A stretch of DNA of 64,000 nt from Parasphingorhabdus cellanae. Lineage in GTDB: Bacteria; Pseudomonadota; Alphaproteobacteria; Sphingomonadales; Sphingomonadaceae. The first letter of the stretch is position 1; each line of letters opens with the position of its first letter. The stretch covers positions 682,001 to 746,000 of the forward strand of contig NZ_CP071794.1 of assembly GCF_017498565.1 (NCBI RefSeq), given 5' to 3'. Position numbers and translations under genes: made by a program. Shown piece after piece: positions 48,285-57,565 of the stretch. The notes below the pieces were generated by a model that searched no databases, was not told where the DNA came from, and worked only from the letters and a program-made list of their open reading frames with translations.

Positions 48285-49313
48285 ATGAAAAGATTTGCAA
48301 TCGCTCTGATATCGGCATGTCTATTAGCTTATGGCAATGCCTCTGCAGAACAATCGCCGCCTTATAAACATCATCCCGCTGAAATCTTGCTGGTGGGGAA
48401 TAAGGGCGAGGATAGTCTCAGCTTCATCGACTTGAAGACGGGCCGCGAAGTCGCTCGGCGCGATACTGGCAAGAACCCTCATGAAGTCGCCATATCGCCA
48501 AATGGTCGCTTGGCTGCCATTGTGTCTTATGGTGCTGAACATATTGATATTTTCGACATAGCCGCACGCGAAAAAATCGAAACCATTGCGCTCACCCCTA
48601 ACAAGAGCCCTCATGGCATTGTCTGGCTTGACGATGGCCGGATCATTGCCTCCACCGAAGGCAGTGACAGCATTGCCATTGTCTCTCCACCAAAGGGCGA
48701 GAGCCAAACCCGCGAAATCAGTCAAATATCGACCGGTCAAAAAGGCAGCCATATGGTTGTGGTGACACCCGATAAAAGCCGCGCCTTTGTTAGCAATATG
48801 CAGTCCGGCACAGTGAGCGTGCTAGACTTGAACAATAATCGCAAGATCACCGACCTGCCCGCTGGCACCGAACCAGAAGGCCTCGCGATCACACCGGATG
48901 GCAAAACCATCTGGGTCGCTGATCGCCGCGGAGACAGCTTGCGTATATTCGATACCCGAACTTTTGAGGAACTGGCTATTCTCAAAACCGGCAAGTTCCC
49001 GATCCGCGTGGCAATCAGCCCCGATGGAAGAACGGCGGTGACGTCCAACTATGCCGACGGTGCGCTTGGCCTCTTTGATGTAGAAACGCGTAAATCGAAA
49101 GGCGGAATAACGATTAGCGGCACTGTCAAAGCTGGACAAGTTACCATTCTCTTCTCACCCGACGGCAAGCGACTTTACGCGGCCGAAACCGGTTTGAACC
49201 GGATTGCTGAGATTGACATGGTCGAGGGCGAGTTGATCGGCCGACTGGCCGGGGGAGCGAACGGCGATGGCCTTGGTATCACCGGATTCGTAGGAGCACC
49301 CGAAGCCGATTAG
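48285..49313 (+). CDS. YncE/YVTN-type secreted beta-propeller protein
   Basis: This is a 342-residue secreted protein (signal peptide ending NASAEQ) made of repeats like ILLVGNKGEDSLSFIDLKTGREVARRDTGKNPHEVAISPNGRLAAI and AFVSNMQSGTVSVLDLNNNRKITDLPAGTEPEGLAITPDGKTIWVADRRGDSLRIFDTRTF. These are the YVTN beta-propeller blades. Function is unknown; such proteins bind ligands or act in redox and surface processes. Its position after a terminator suggests its own promoter. AAGGAGG lies just before the ATG. It precedes a GMC oxidoreductase gene on the same strand. Confidence 0.86.
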   Translation: MKRFAIALISACLLAYGNASAEQSPPYKHHPAEILLVGNKGEDSLSFIDLKTGREVARRDTGKNPHEVAISPNGRLAAIVSYGAEHIDIFDIAAREKIETIALTPNKSPHGIVWLDDGRIIASTEGSDSIAIVSPPKGESQTREISQISTGQKGSHMVVVTPDKSRAFVSNMQSGTVSVLDLNNNRKITDLPAGTEPEGLAITPDGKTIWVADRRGDSLRIFDTRTFEELAILKTGKFPIRVAISPDGRTAVTSNYADGALGLFDVETRKSKGGITISGTVKAGQVTILFSPDGKRLYAAETGLNRIAEIDMVEGELIGRLAGGANGDGLGITGFVGAPEAD

Positions 49314-49376
49314 GGTAATAGCCCACTCATATTTTGATGAAATTATTTTTCTGGGGTCGCACTTAGGAAGATAGAC

Positions 49377-51398
49377 ATGCAAAAACCGTTTAATCCCCTT
49401 CAAGCGCGTATGTTGAAAGCACTAACACAGGCGCTTTTTCACAATACACCAATGGCTATATCGTCGTCTCAGGTTGTGGAGAATTTGCAAGAACATTTCT
49501 CCAACATCGATGGTGACAAACCAAAAGAAATTGGTCTCGCGCTCTATGCCTTGTTCTTTATCCTTGGCGGTCCATTTTTCTTTCTTGCGACGCCGAAACT
49601 CCGGCAGAGCCTGATCCGCCGCCGCCTGCAAAACTCACGCGTTGATCTTTTCCAGGATATCGCAAGGACCAAAGGCGTCATTCTGGCCGGCTATTATGGC
49701 CATTGGGAGCGCGGTGATGAGGAGATGAATTTCGACAATCCGATTTACCAACGGCTGAAATATCTATTGCCCGGCCAGCGTGATCGCTCTGCGCCCGGCG
49801 AACTGCCGGTGAAGCGGGAGAACCGGCGCGATCTGAAAGCCGAAGTCTTTGTTGGTCATGACGCGATTCCGGAAATAGTTGACGTGATCATTGTCGGTTC
49901 CGGCGCAGGTGGAGCAGTCGCAGCAGCCTCCGTAGCGGATGAAGGCCATGAGGTACTGATCATCGAGGCGGGTCACAACTACCCCTCCTCGCGCATCACC
50001 CATGAAGAAGCACGAATGACGGCGCGATTATTCAAAGATGGCGCCTTACAAACCACCAAAGATCGTGATGTCATCGTATTTCAAGGCCGCGTTGTTGGTG
50101 GTTCGACAGTGATCAATAACGGTATCTGTCTGCGGATGAAGCATGCCGGCCTCGTGCACCCCCAGGCGGAGGATGTTTACGAAACTTGGGCCAGCCTTGG
50201 TGCGCCCATAACCGAGGCAGAGCTGACCACCAGCTATGAGGCGGTAGAAAGTGCACTAGAGGTATCCGAGATATCAGCAATATCCGGTCGCAACAACGGG
50301 CCGCATCTGGTCGACGGATGGAATAAATATGCCGCCCAATCCAGTGACCCGATGGACAAACAAGCCATCACTGCCTGGTTCCAGAAAAACTACGGTCCAA
50401 AGACACCTGACAGCGAATGTGTCTATTGCGGATATTGCAACACCGGCTGTCCCTACGGACGCAAGAAAGCGATGCCGGAGAGTTTTTTGACCCACGCCAC
50501 AAGTGCTGATCGGGACACGCCGGCGCGGATATTGGACGGTGCAGAGGCGACCGAAATTATCTGGAAAGATGGTAGCAATGGGGACCGCGTAGCGGAGGCG
50601 GTAGAGATTACATTGCGTGATGGCCGCAAACGCAAAGTAACAGCGCGAAAGGGCGTTGTGGTGGCGGCCGGAGCGCTGGCATCCAGTAATTTGCTGATCA
50701 ACAGCGGCATCAAAAATAGCGGCAGCGACATATCACTAAATATTGCTTGTCCGGTGGTCGCGCTGATGCCTGAAGGACAGGAAATGAACGTCTGGAACGA
50801 AGACCAGATGGCGACATATGTAGATCGCGGAGACTATTTGATCGAGAGCCATTTTCAGCCGCCAATGAGCATGGCCACGCTTGTTCCTGGCTGGTTTGAT
50901 GAACATTTCCGGCGAATGCTTAACTTTAATCGCCTGGTTTCTGCAGGCGTACTGTTCCCGGCTGACCGCCTGGGAAAAATGGAGGATGGCAAACTGAAGC
51001 TGAAGATAGGAGAACCGGAACTTGCCCTGCTCCGGCGTGCGCTCGCAGCGATGACCAAAGTTCATTTCCTCAACGGTGCGATCGAAGTGTACCCTGCCTT
51101 GCTCAAAGGTCAGACGCTGCGCAACAGCATGAGCGATGCGGAAATCGACGCCTTCTACGAGGAAGCAATTGTCGAGCCGGATGATGTGGTCTTGTCCAGC
51201 TCCCACCCTCATGGCGGTAATGCGATCAACGCTGATCCGGCAAAAGGGGTCGTTGACCTCGATCAGCGCGTGCATGGCACGGCCAATGTCTATGTAACCG
51301 ATGCCAGCGTAATGCCCAGTTGCATTCGTGTGAACGCACAGCTTACTACCATGGCGATGTCCCATAGAGCGATGGCGGGAAAAAAGCGCTTTGGGTGA
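49377..51398 (+). CDS. GMC family FAD-dependent oxidoreductase with a ferredoxin-like cysteine motif
   Basis: This 673-residue enzyme of the glucose-methanol-choline oxidoreductase family oxidises an alcohol; the substrate is unknown. The FAD-binding Rossmann site is DVIIVGSGAGGAVAAASV, about residues 169-186. It has FQGRVVGGSTVINNGICLR, and the catalytic His is in SSSHPHGGNA near 617 with the partner N in RVNAQLTTMAMS. Residues 348-358 hold Cys348, Cys351, Cys354 and Cys358 (CVYCGYCNTGCP), the exact spacing of a 4Fe-4S ferredoxin site. A hydrophobic segment (about 52-70) precedes the FAD domain, as in long-chain alcohol oxidases. A ribosome binding site AGGAAG precedes the ATG. Confidence 0.9.
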   Translation: MQKPFNPLQARMLKALTQALFHNTPMAISSSQVVENLQEHFSNIDGDKPKEIGLALYALFFILGGPFFFLATPKLRQSLIRRRLQNSRVDLFQDIARTKGVILAGYYGHWERGDEEMNFDNPIYQRLKYLLPGQRDRSAPGELPVKRENRRDLKAEVFVGHDAIPEIVDVIIVGSGAGGAVAAASVADEGHEVLIIEAGHNYPSSRITHEEARMTARLFKDGALQTTKDRDVIVFQGRVVGGSTVINNGICLRMKHAGLVHPQAEDVYETWASLGAPITEAELTTSYEAVESALEVSEISAISGRNNGPHLVDGWNKYAAQSSDPMDKQAITAWFQKNYGPKTPDSECVYCGYCNTGCPYGRKKAMPESFLTHATSADRDTPARILDGAEATEIIWKDGSNGDRVAEAVEITLRDGRKRKVTARKGVVVAAGALASSNLLINSGIKNSGSDISLNIACPVVALMPEGQEMNVWNEDQMATYVDRGDYLIESHFQPPMSMATLVPGWFDEHFRRMLNFNRLVSAGVLFPADRLGKMEDGKLKLKIGEPELALLRRALAAMTKVHFLNGAIEVYPALLKGQTLRNSMSDAEIDAFYEEAIVEPDDVVLSSSHPHGGNAINADPAKGVVDLDQRVHGTANVYVTDASVMPSCIRVNAQLTTMAMSHRAMAGKKRFG

Positions 51399-51494
51399 TG
51401 GCGCGCTAAGATCAAGAATTTCTTAGCTCAAAATAACCATTGATCTGCAAATGAAACGAGACGCCGAGGTTAATCGGCGCCTCGCCCCTATCGG

Positions 51495-52067
51495 TTAGCC
51501 TCCAAAGGGAACCGAACTGTGATGTAGGTTGATTTTCAACTCACCGTCCGCACCGCGCACATATCCAAAGCTATATTCCACTTTGGTATCGTTACCATCG
51601 GTGTCGGTGAAGTAATAATTGCCCATGGCCATCGCGCTGTCGCTGTCAACAACTGTGCCTTCATTTTCCCAACGAACGGCGGTCCATGGCTTGATGGCGA
51701 AGCCTTTGTCTTCCGAACCTTCGGTGCCGACAAAATAGCTCATGGCCTCTTCAAAAGTACCGCGGAACTGGTCTTCGGCTGCAAGAGTTGGCTTGAAAAG
51801 AATCGTTGCTCCATCGCCATATGCATAGAATTTCTTGATATGCTCGTCAGCGGCGGCCCGGAAATCACCTTCTTCAGTAAACGCTTTTCCGATTGCAACA
51901 ATGCCTTCGCCCCATGCTGTTTGCGCAGCAGTTACTTCTTCAGCGGTGATTGGTGCTCCAGCTTCTGCACCTTGAGTGGCATCAGCTGCGGCGTCAGCTG
52001 TCGCTTCCGATGTGCAAGCTGTGAGAGCCAGTGGTGCGGCCGCAAGCAAGATAGCAATTTTCTTCAT
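51495..52067 (-). CDS. Small lipoprotein with NTF2/SnoaL-like domain
   Basis: This is a 190-residue lipoprotein with signal MKKIAILLAAAPLALTAC, lipobox LTAC, followed by an Ala/Thr-rich tether. The rest (about 50-190) looks like the NTF2-like (SnoaL/CaMKII-association) fold: GIVAIGKAFTEEGDFRAAADEHIKKFYAYGDG, FRGTFEEAMSYFV and YYFTDTDGNDTKVEYSFGY. Function is unknown. The ATG at 52067 was chosen because AAGGATAT lies upstream; the frame remains open to 52100. Confidence 0.8.
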   Translation of the reverse strand: MKKIAILLAAAPLALTACTSEATADAAADATQGAEAGAPITAEEVTAAQTAWGEGIVAIGKAFTEEGDFRAAADEHIKKFYAYGDGATILFKPTLAAEDQFRGTFEEAMSYFVGTEGSEDKGFAIKPWTAVRWENEGTVVDSDSAMAMGNYYFTDTDGNDTKVEYSFGYVRGADGELKINLHHSSVPFGG

Positions 52068-52454
52068 AATAATATCCTTATCAAATACGCGCCTGATCAA
52101 AAGTTACGGCGTCATGTAGGGACAAGACCGTGTTCACTGATCCGGCAAAAAATATATCCCCTGTGCCTTGTGCAAAAAAAGCAGACTATTCAGGGTTTAT
52201 GTTTCACTCCAAATTTGCATGGCATAATCTTATATCATGCACGCCGCATATCGACGCGATAGGCCAAAAGAGCAAGTATAAAACATTTGGCATTTTCAAT
52301 AGAATTCATCAATGATCTGAAGCTTCCGCATCGATGGAAAGCTTCGATCAAATCGATATGTTTTGAGACGGTTAGACCGCTGGAACCGATCGATACTTTA
52401 CTTCACCGCCATATCGTCTAATCGAAGCGCCAAGAGATATTTGGAGACTTTGTA
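52068..52454. other. Intergenic region with no recognised gene
   Basis: These 387 bases lie between the lipoprotein gene and prfB. They contain AT-rich stretches and a small near-palindrome GAAGCTTCC...GGAAAGCTTC at about 52319-52346. The prfB promoter should lie here. No tRNA, riboswitch or additional open frame of significance was seen. Confidence 0.5.
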
Positions 52455-53582
52455 ATGCGTGCGGAAGCTCAGGCGCATGTGGACCGGATTAGCGCAGCGA
52501 TCGACCTGTTGAAAACCTCGCTTAACTGGGATGTCGCCCTGCGCCGGCTTGACGAGCTCAATGCGCGGGTTGAAGATCCAACCCTGTGGGACGACCAAAG
52601 CGCCGCACAAGCGGTAATGACCGAACGACGCCGGCTGGATGAATCCATTACAGCAGCCAAAGAAATCCAGCAAGAAATGACCGACGCGCTCGAATTTATC
52701 GAAATGGCGGAGGAAGAAGGCGATAATGGACTGGCCGACGAGGGCGTCGCAACCCTCGCCGCGCTTGCCGATCGCGCCGATCGCGACAAGGTGCAGGCTT
52801 TGTTATCTGGCGAGGCGGACAATTTCGACACCTATCTCGAAATACATGCCGGTGCTGGTGGAACCGAGAGTCAGGACTGGGCCGAGATGCTGCTGCGCAT
52901 GTATCAGCGCTGGGCCGAAGCACGTGGCTATAAAGTCTCCATGGTCGATTATCAGGCCGGGGATCAGGCGGGGATCAAATCCGCAACGCTCGAAATCAAG
53001 GGCGAAAACGCCTATGGTTTCTCAAAGACGGAAAGCGGCGTCCACCGCCTCGTGCGCATCTCTCCCTTTGACAGCGCGGCCAAACGCCATACCAGTTTTT
53101 CCAGCGTCTGGGTTTATCCCGTCATCGACGACAGTTTCGAGGTCGAGATTAACGAAGGCGATCTGAAAATCGATACTTATCGTGCATCCGGTTCCGGTGG
53201 TCAGCATGTCAACACGACCGACAGCGCCGTACGCATTACCCATCAACCCACTGGTATTGTCGTCGCCTCACAAAATGACCGCAGCCAGCATAAAAACCGC
53301 GCCACCGCGATGGGCATGCTGAAAGCACGGCTCTATGAAGCCGAACTGCAACGCCGCGAAGCCGAAGCGAGTGGGGAATATCAGGCCAAGACCGACATCG
53401 GGTGGGGTCACCAGATCCGGTCTTATGTCCTGCAGCCCTATCAAATGGTCAAAGATTTGCGCACTGGCGTCACGAGCAGCGCACCATCAGATGTTCTGGA
53501 TGGCGCGCTTGATCCGTTCATCGCCGCCGCCCTGTCCCAGCGCGTGACTGGCGAAACGGTTGATGTCGAGGATGTGGATTAA
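52455..53582 (+). CDS. prfB: Peptide chain release factor 2
   Basis: RF2 recognises UGA and UAA stop codons and triggers peptide release. The 375-residue product has the tripeptide SPF anticodon (RISPFDSAAKRHTSF) and the catalytic GGQ in GSGGQHVNTTDSAVRITH. The frame is continuous from the ATG, so it lacks the in-frame UGA and programmed +1 frameshift known from E. coli and many other bacteria. TTGGAG precedes the ATG. Length is normal for this group. Confidence 0.97.
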   Translation: MRAEAQAHVDRISAAIDLLKTSLNWDVALRRLDELNARVEDPTLWDDQSAAQAVMTERRRLDESITAAKEIQQEMTDALEFIEMAEEEGDNGLADEGVATLAALADRADRDKVQALLSGEADNFDTYLEIHAGAGGTESQDWAEMLLRMYQRWAEARGYKVSMVDYQAGDQAGIKSATLEIKGENAYGFSKTESGVHRLVRISPFDSAAKRHTSFSSVWVYPVIDDSFEVEINEGDLKIDTYRASGSGGQHVNTTDSAVRITHQPTGIVVASQNDRSQHKNRATAMGMLKARLYEAELQRREAEASGEYQAKTDIGWGHQIRSYVLQPYQMVKDLRTGVTSSAPSDVLDGALDPFIAAALSQRVTGETVDVEDVD

Positions 53583-53703
53583 ACGAACACCGCTCCAAAT
53601 CCGTAGCAATTTTATTTGCCAGGTTTTGAAGCGGTATACGTGTGATGGAGAATTTATCGAAGTGCGTGAGCGCGTCTCAACCGCTCACCGTTAGTTTGCA
53701 CTA

Positions 53704-56700
53704 CTATTTTGCTACAATGTCCGCGAAATCGAGATCGTAGCTTTTCGAACCGATCGTCGCCTGAACGCGGAAACTATCACCGCATTTGCAAATCGATACC
53801 TGTTGCGGTTCCAATGCATCGGCGCCAGTCTGTGCTTGGAAAAGAAATGCCCGCACGTCTTTACTGACTTTGCCGTCAGGGGCAAAACGCACCAAAGTTC
53901 TTTCCTCTTGCGCACCCCTGATATTTTTCATCGTCATGCGGTCACCCTCGATAAAACGTCCGAAATACCGATCGTTCTTCATATATTGCGGCGCACCCAT
54001 TTTCAGTTTTGCTTCTCCGGTCAAGGACGCGGCCGTCATCCGGCCCGCAGATTCTGCAGTCTCCTGAACGCCCAGGACCATACAGCGCGGGATATAATCC
54101 ACTGTATTTCCTTCTTGATGAATGACATCAACATGATAGCTCAATTGCCCGCCTCTGGCGCATGTCAATATATCGTCCGCTTTTGAGAACCAGAACTCCT
54201 GTATCTCCGATGCCTTTCCGTCTTTGGTTTCGAAATCATCGACGATCAGGAAATTGCCGTTGTCGAGCGCAATCATGTAGCGGTCGAATTTATTCAGCCA
54301 TCCATCCTCCTCATCTTTGCCGTAGACTTTCGCTCCATCAAACTTGACCCCTTCAAAACCCTGAAGCGTGAATTGCGACCGGGAACCTACCTTACCTCGT
54401 AATTGGCTTATGTTTGTGCGCTCTGGTGACGGGTTGTTGGGATCGGTAAATCGCGCATCGGGAATGATAAGAGTATTCGCACCGATCGCAAAGCTGTCTA
54501 TATTATTGACAATGTCGCGGTCCGCGGGCTCATCCCTATAATAGAGCCCCAGACGTCCGGTGGCTTTGTTCAAAGCGCTGATCTTCAACCAATTATTGGT
54601 ACCATTGGCTCCACCAGATACCTGCGGTGCAGCCGAAATATCCTTCAAATAATTGTAGAATAGCGCGTCACCTTCAACAGATCCTTCATAGTCGTCGCCA
54701 AACCATGTCAGTGCTTTCGATGGCGAAACCAGCTTTATCTCATCGACGCCAAATTCGACATCACGGGCAGCAACGCCGTTGGCAATTCTAAAAGTAACCA
54801 GACCGACCCCCTTGCTTTCAGAATCTTGGTCAACAATGACATGATCCCAGAAACGAGGCTCAAACTCAAAATCCCCAATCGGAATAGAAACTTTGGCCCA
54901 TCCATCTTCGTCCGCCGGCCCCATGTAGGGACCGATCGGCACCCGCTGCTCGCTGTAACTGACCTTCAACGCAACAAAGGCTTGCGACATGTTCATATCG
55001 GGCTGCAGCTCTTTGATAAAAAATTCCAACTTATCGTCGGCGCCGGTCTTCTGGAAAAAACCTCTGGAACGCTGCGTGTCATAATAGTTCATACTCTTGG
55101 TGAAACGCCCATAGTCCCAATCCTGGATCAGCCGGCTTCCATGAGCCGACCAAATCACGCTGCCAAAATCAACCTCGCGATGTGGGAATTGATTATCGAC
55201 GCCTGTTATCGCCATCAACGTCTGATTGGATTGCTGAAAACCGACTGGTGCATTCGGCGCCTGAGAGACATCTGTTTTACGATCCGTATTAACCCGGAAA
55301 ACGGCTTCACCATAGGGTTCGTAGAGATTATAGGTTGTATCCGTAATGCTGTCACATTGACTGGCAATGCTATACCAGTCCCGCGCCATACTGACATCTA
55401 TTTCCCAGGGGTTTTGGTAGCCGGCTTCATGATAATGATTGGCAAAGAATTTCCCCGCATCGCATGGTTCGATGGTTTCTGTATTATATGGAACTATGCC
55501 GGTAACTTCTTTCCACAAAGCCATATTGAGCGGAAAAGTGTTGGTGAAACTCCGCCGCGCCCAGGTGTCGCCAAAGCTCAGGATATGACCGTCCGTAGAC
55601 ATTGAATCCAGATACCATTTCGCCGTATCGTTCATAACGCCCCATTTCATCGCGTGAACAGGCTCACCGATGGTCCGTTTCAGCATATTGTTCATCTGCA
55701 TGACGGCGACGAAATCGGTGGCAATATACCCGGCCCCTTCTTTATATTGCCCTTGGTCGAGGTAGATATCGCGGTGAAGCCAGTTGGTTTTTAGCGCCGT
55801 GCGCAGGACTTCTTCGGCAAGCGGCTCCTCATGATAGAGTGCCAGTGCCCAATGCATGGCGGCACTGTTGAGAATAACCGTCCAGTTGTTCCCGTTATAA
55901 AGCGTCCAGCCAAGACCATCGATATTTTTGGATTGGTTCAAGTACATTTGAATATATCGGCGCAACTCGTCAGCAACGGCTTTCTGGTCCGCCGCAGACA
56001 GGTATTCTGGCTGATCCCAGTAAAAATCGAGAGTAAGCGACCAGACTTGGAAGGGGTTAATTGCGCCGAGATCAAAAAAAGATCCGCCGCCGCCATAGTG
56101 CCAGTCTTTCCGGTTTCCATCGTCGTTGCGGTTAGTGCGTCCCGTTTCGTGAAAACGCCCCACTTCCTTGTCGATAAACGCCTTTTTTATGTAGTCAAAT
56201 TCCAGCTCGCTATATTGACAATCCGGGTCTTCCTGCAAACAAGCCTCTATCCGGCGCATGAGGTGAAGAACGCGCAGCGCCCGGTCTTGATTCCATTTCG
56301 CACTCGTGTTCGTCGTATAATATTGCAGATCTGGATTATCCGCAAAACTGGTTGGGATATTGCCGTTGCATATCCGTCGACCAAAATTAAACCTGTCCCA
56401 TAGAGCTTTTGTATTTTTAATGGTGCCAATGCCATTCTTCCCACCAAAAGAACAAGTTGGGTCCAGGTCATCAAACCGTTTTATATCTTCAGCAAATTGC
56501 GCATGATTTCCGAAGAGGCGGGGATGCGATTGAGGCAGATTTTCTGCTGCGGTCACAACCCGATCATCGAGTTCCTGTTTCCGAGCATCGCTAACCGGTC
56601 CAGGGAAAAAATGATCATAATTTTCCGTGGACTCGGTTTTGTGCTCTGTCAGCCCAGACTTTGCGGCGTCAGTGTCTATTATTGCGTCCGGAGATGGTAC

Positions 56701-56772
56701 AGTCTCTGCACCGATAGCTTGCGTATGGACTGCCAGCAGAGAAGCAGTCGCTAATAAAGTCAGTTTAAGCAT
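53704..56772 (-). CDS. Heparinase II/III-like polysaccharide lyase with an inserted beta-sandwich domain
   Basis: This is a large secreted protein (1022 residues, signal peptide MLKLTLLATASLLAVHTQAIGA). The N-terminal half is helical, with NGNNWTVILNSAAMHWALALY (about 293-313) and YKEGAGYIATD (about 343-353), and then FPHREVDFGSVIWSAHG with the expected His, all typical of the (alpha/alpha) barrel and beta-sandwich of heparinase II/III and alginate lyases. Between about 590 and 690 there is an extra beta-rich domain (AFVALKVSYSEQ, VGLVTFRIANGVAARDVEFGVDEIKL), probably carbohydrate-binding. The substrate is unknown, and the family assignment is by motif only. It stands alone, with AT-rich flanks on the upstream side. 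Confidence 0.75.
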   Translation of the reverse strand: MLKLTLLATASLLAVHTQAIGAETVPSPDAIIDTDAAKSGLTEHKTESTENYDHFFPGPVSDARKQELDDRVVTAAENLPQSHPRLFGNHAQFAEDIKRFDDLDPTCSFGGKNGIGTIKNTKALWDRFNFGRRICNGNIPTSFADNPDLQYYTTNTSAKWNQDRALRVLHLMRRIEACLQEDPDCQYSELEFDYIKKAFIDKEVGRFHETGRTNRNDDGNRKDWHYGGGGSFFDLGAINPFQVWSLTLDFYWDQPEYLSAADQKAVADELRRYIQMYLNQSKNIDGLGWTLYNGNNWTVILNSAAMHWALALYHEEPLAEEVLRTALKTNWLHRDIYLDQGQYKEGAGYIATDFVAVMQMNNMLKRTIGEPVHAMKWGVMNDTAKWYLDSMSTDGHILSFGDTWARRSFTNTFPLNMALWKEVTGIVPYNTETIEPCDAGKFFANHYHEAGYQNPWEIDVSMARDWYSIASQCDSITDTTYNLYEPYGEAVFRVNTDRKTDVSQAPNAPVGFQQSNQTLMAITGVDNQFPHREVDFGSVIWSAHGSRLIQDWDYGRFTKSMNYYDTQRSRGFFQKTGADDKLEFFIKELQPDMNMSQAFVALKVSYSEQRVPIGPYMGPADEDGWAKVSIPIGDFEFEPRFWDHVIVDQDSESKGVGLVTFRIANGVAARDVEFGVDEIKLVSPSKALTWFGDDYEGSVEGDALFYNYLKDISAAPQVSGGANGTNNWLKISALNKATGRLGLYYRDEPADRDIVNNIDSFAIGANTLIIPDARFTDPNNPSPERTNISQLRGKVGSRSQFTLQGFEGVKFDGAKVYGKDEEDGWLNKFDRYMIALDNGNFLIVDDFETKDGKASEIQEFWFSKADDILTCARGGQLSYHVDVIHQEGNTVDYIPRCMVLGVQETAESAGRMTAASLTGEAKLKMGAPQYMKNDRYFGRFIEGDRMTMKNIRGAQEERTLVRFAPDGKVSKDVRAFLFQAQTGADALEPQQVSICKCGDSFRVQATIGSKSYDLDFADIVAK

Positions 56773-57565
56773 ATAATATTCCTTTCAACATCCCATCGCC
56801 CACAGCGCGAGCGTCATCGAATCTTCACATTTCGAACCGGGAATATTGAAAGTTTTACTATCTTCACCGTGCTGTAGGAAAGCTATTTTTACCTATTTGG
56901 TTATTTATTTTTGCTGCACGATGATTGATGCCTTTAACATCATGATATTGTTATATATTCGGAATTCGCTTTTCCATCGTTGCAATATGACTAGCTTATT
57001 TAATTAGATTATCTTTCATCACCAAATACTCATTATCGGCCGTGCATAGTCAGGAAACAGGCAGATAATCGTTCAAGAATTATGGATCGGACTTGGTTTT
57101 TCTTTCTGATAACCTATGGATCATGAGAGCAATGCCAAGATCATTCTTAAACGGCAACCTCATTATTACAGGCTATCGATTAAGCGATAAACTATTAGAC
57201 TTATTTCGAAAATCACATTCCTATAATACCATATTGGTTAGTTTAGTATCTCACTCTCAGGAGATGCGCCACAATCCGAAAGTATAGTGTGGACGTCCAC
57301 TATCCGCCAGCTTCATTCCGATCCGGAAGAAATATTGCGGTGATTACAAGTAGACACTGGAGCGGTGACGACCGTCACGGAGTTGAAAATCTGTTCGGGC
57401 TTTATAAAAACCTCGTCGACTCAATCACAGTCGACGGCAAAAAGAAAATCAGCTAGGTTGTTCGCAATCTGAAATGCAGAGCAAAAATAGGCTCCGACTG
57501 GATCAAAGCGCACTTTGTTCTGAAATCCATTGCCCCGATCGTCGCCCTCGCCTAAATCTCTTTGC
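56773..57565. other. AT-rich intergenic region with several perfect palindromes
   Basis: These 793 bases separate the divergent lyase gene and the methyltransferase gene. No gene is seen. The region is clearly AT-richer than its surroundings, particularly 56,930-57,290. Three dyads cluster near the right end: GTGGACGTCCAC (57289-57300), GTGACG/CGTCAC around 57365-57378, and CGTCGACT/AGTCGACG (57414-57421 and 57429-57436). They may be operators for the lyase or methyltransferase. Confidence 0.5.

Noticed and set aside
52455..53582. Programmed frameshift in prfB
   Set aside because: The reading frame is continuous from the ATG, and there is no in-frame UGA after a Shine-Dalgarno-like sequence.
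57093..57287. Small open frame in the AT-rich gap
   Set aside because: It has no ribosome binding site, no family signal and an amino-acid composition typical of random AT-rich DNA.
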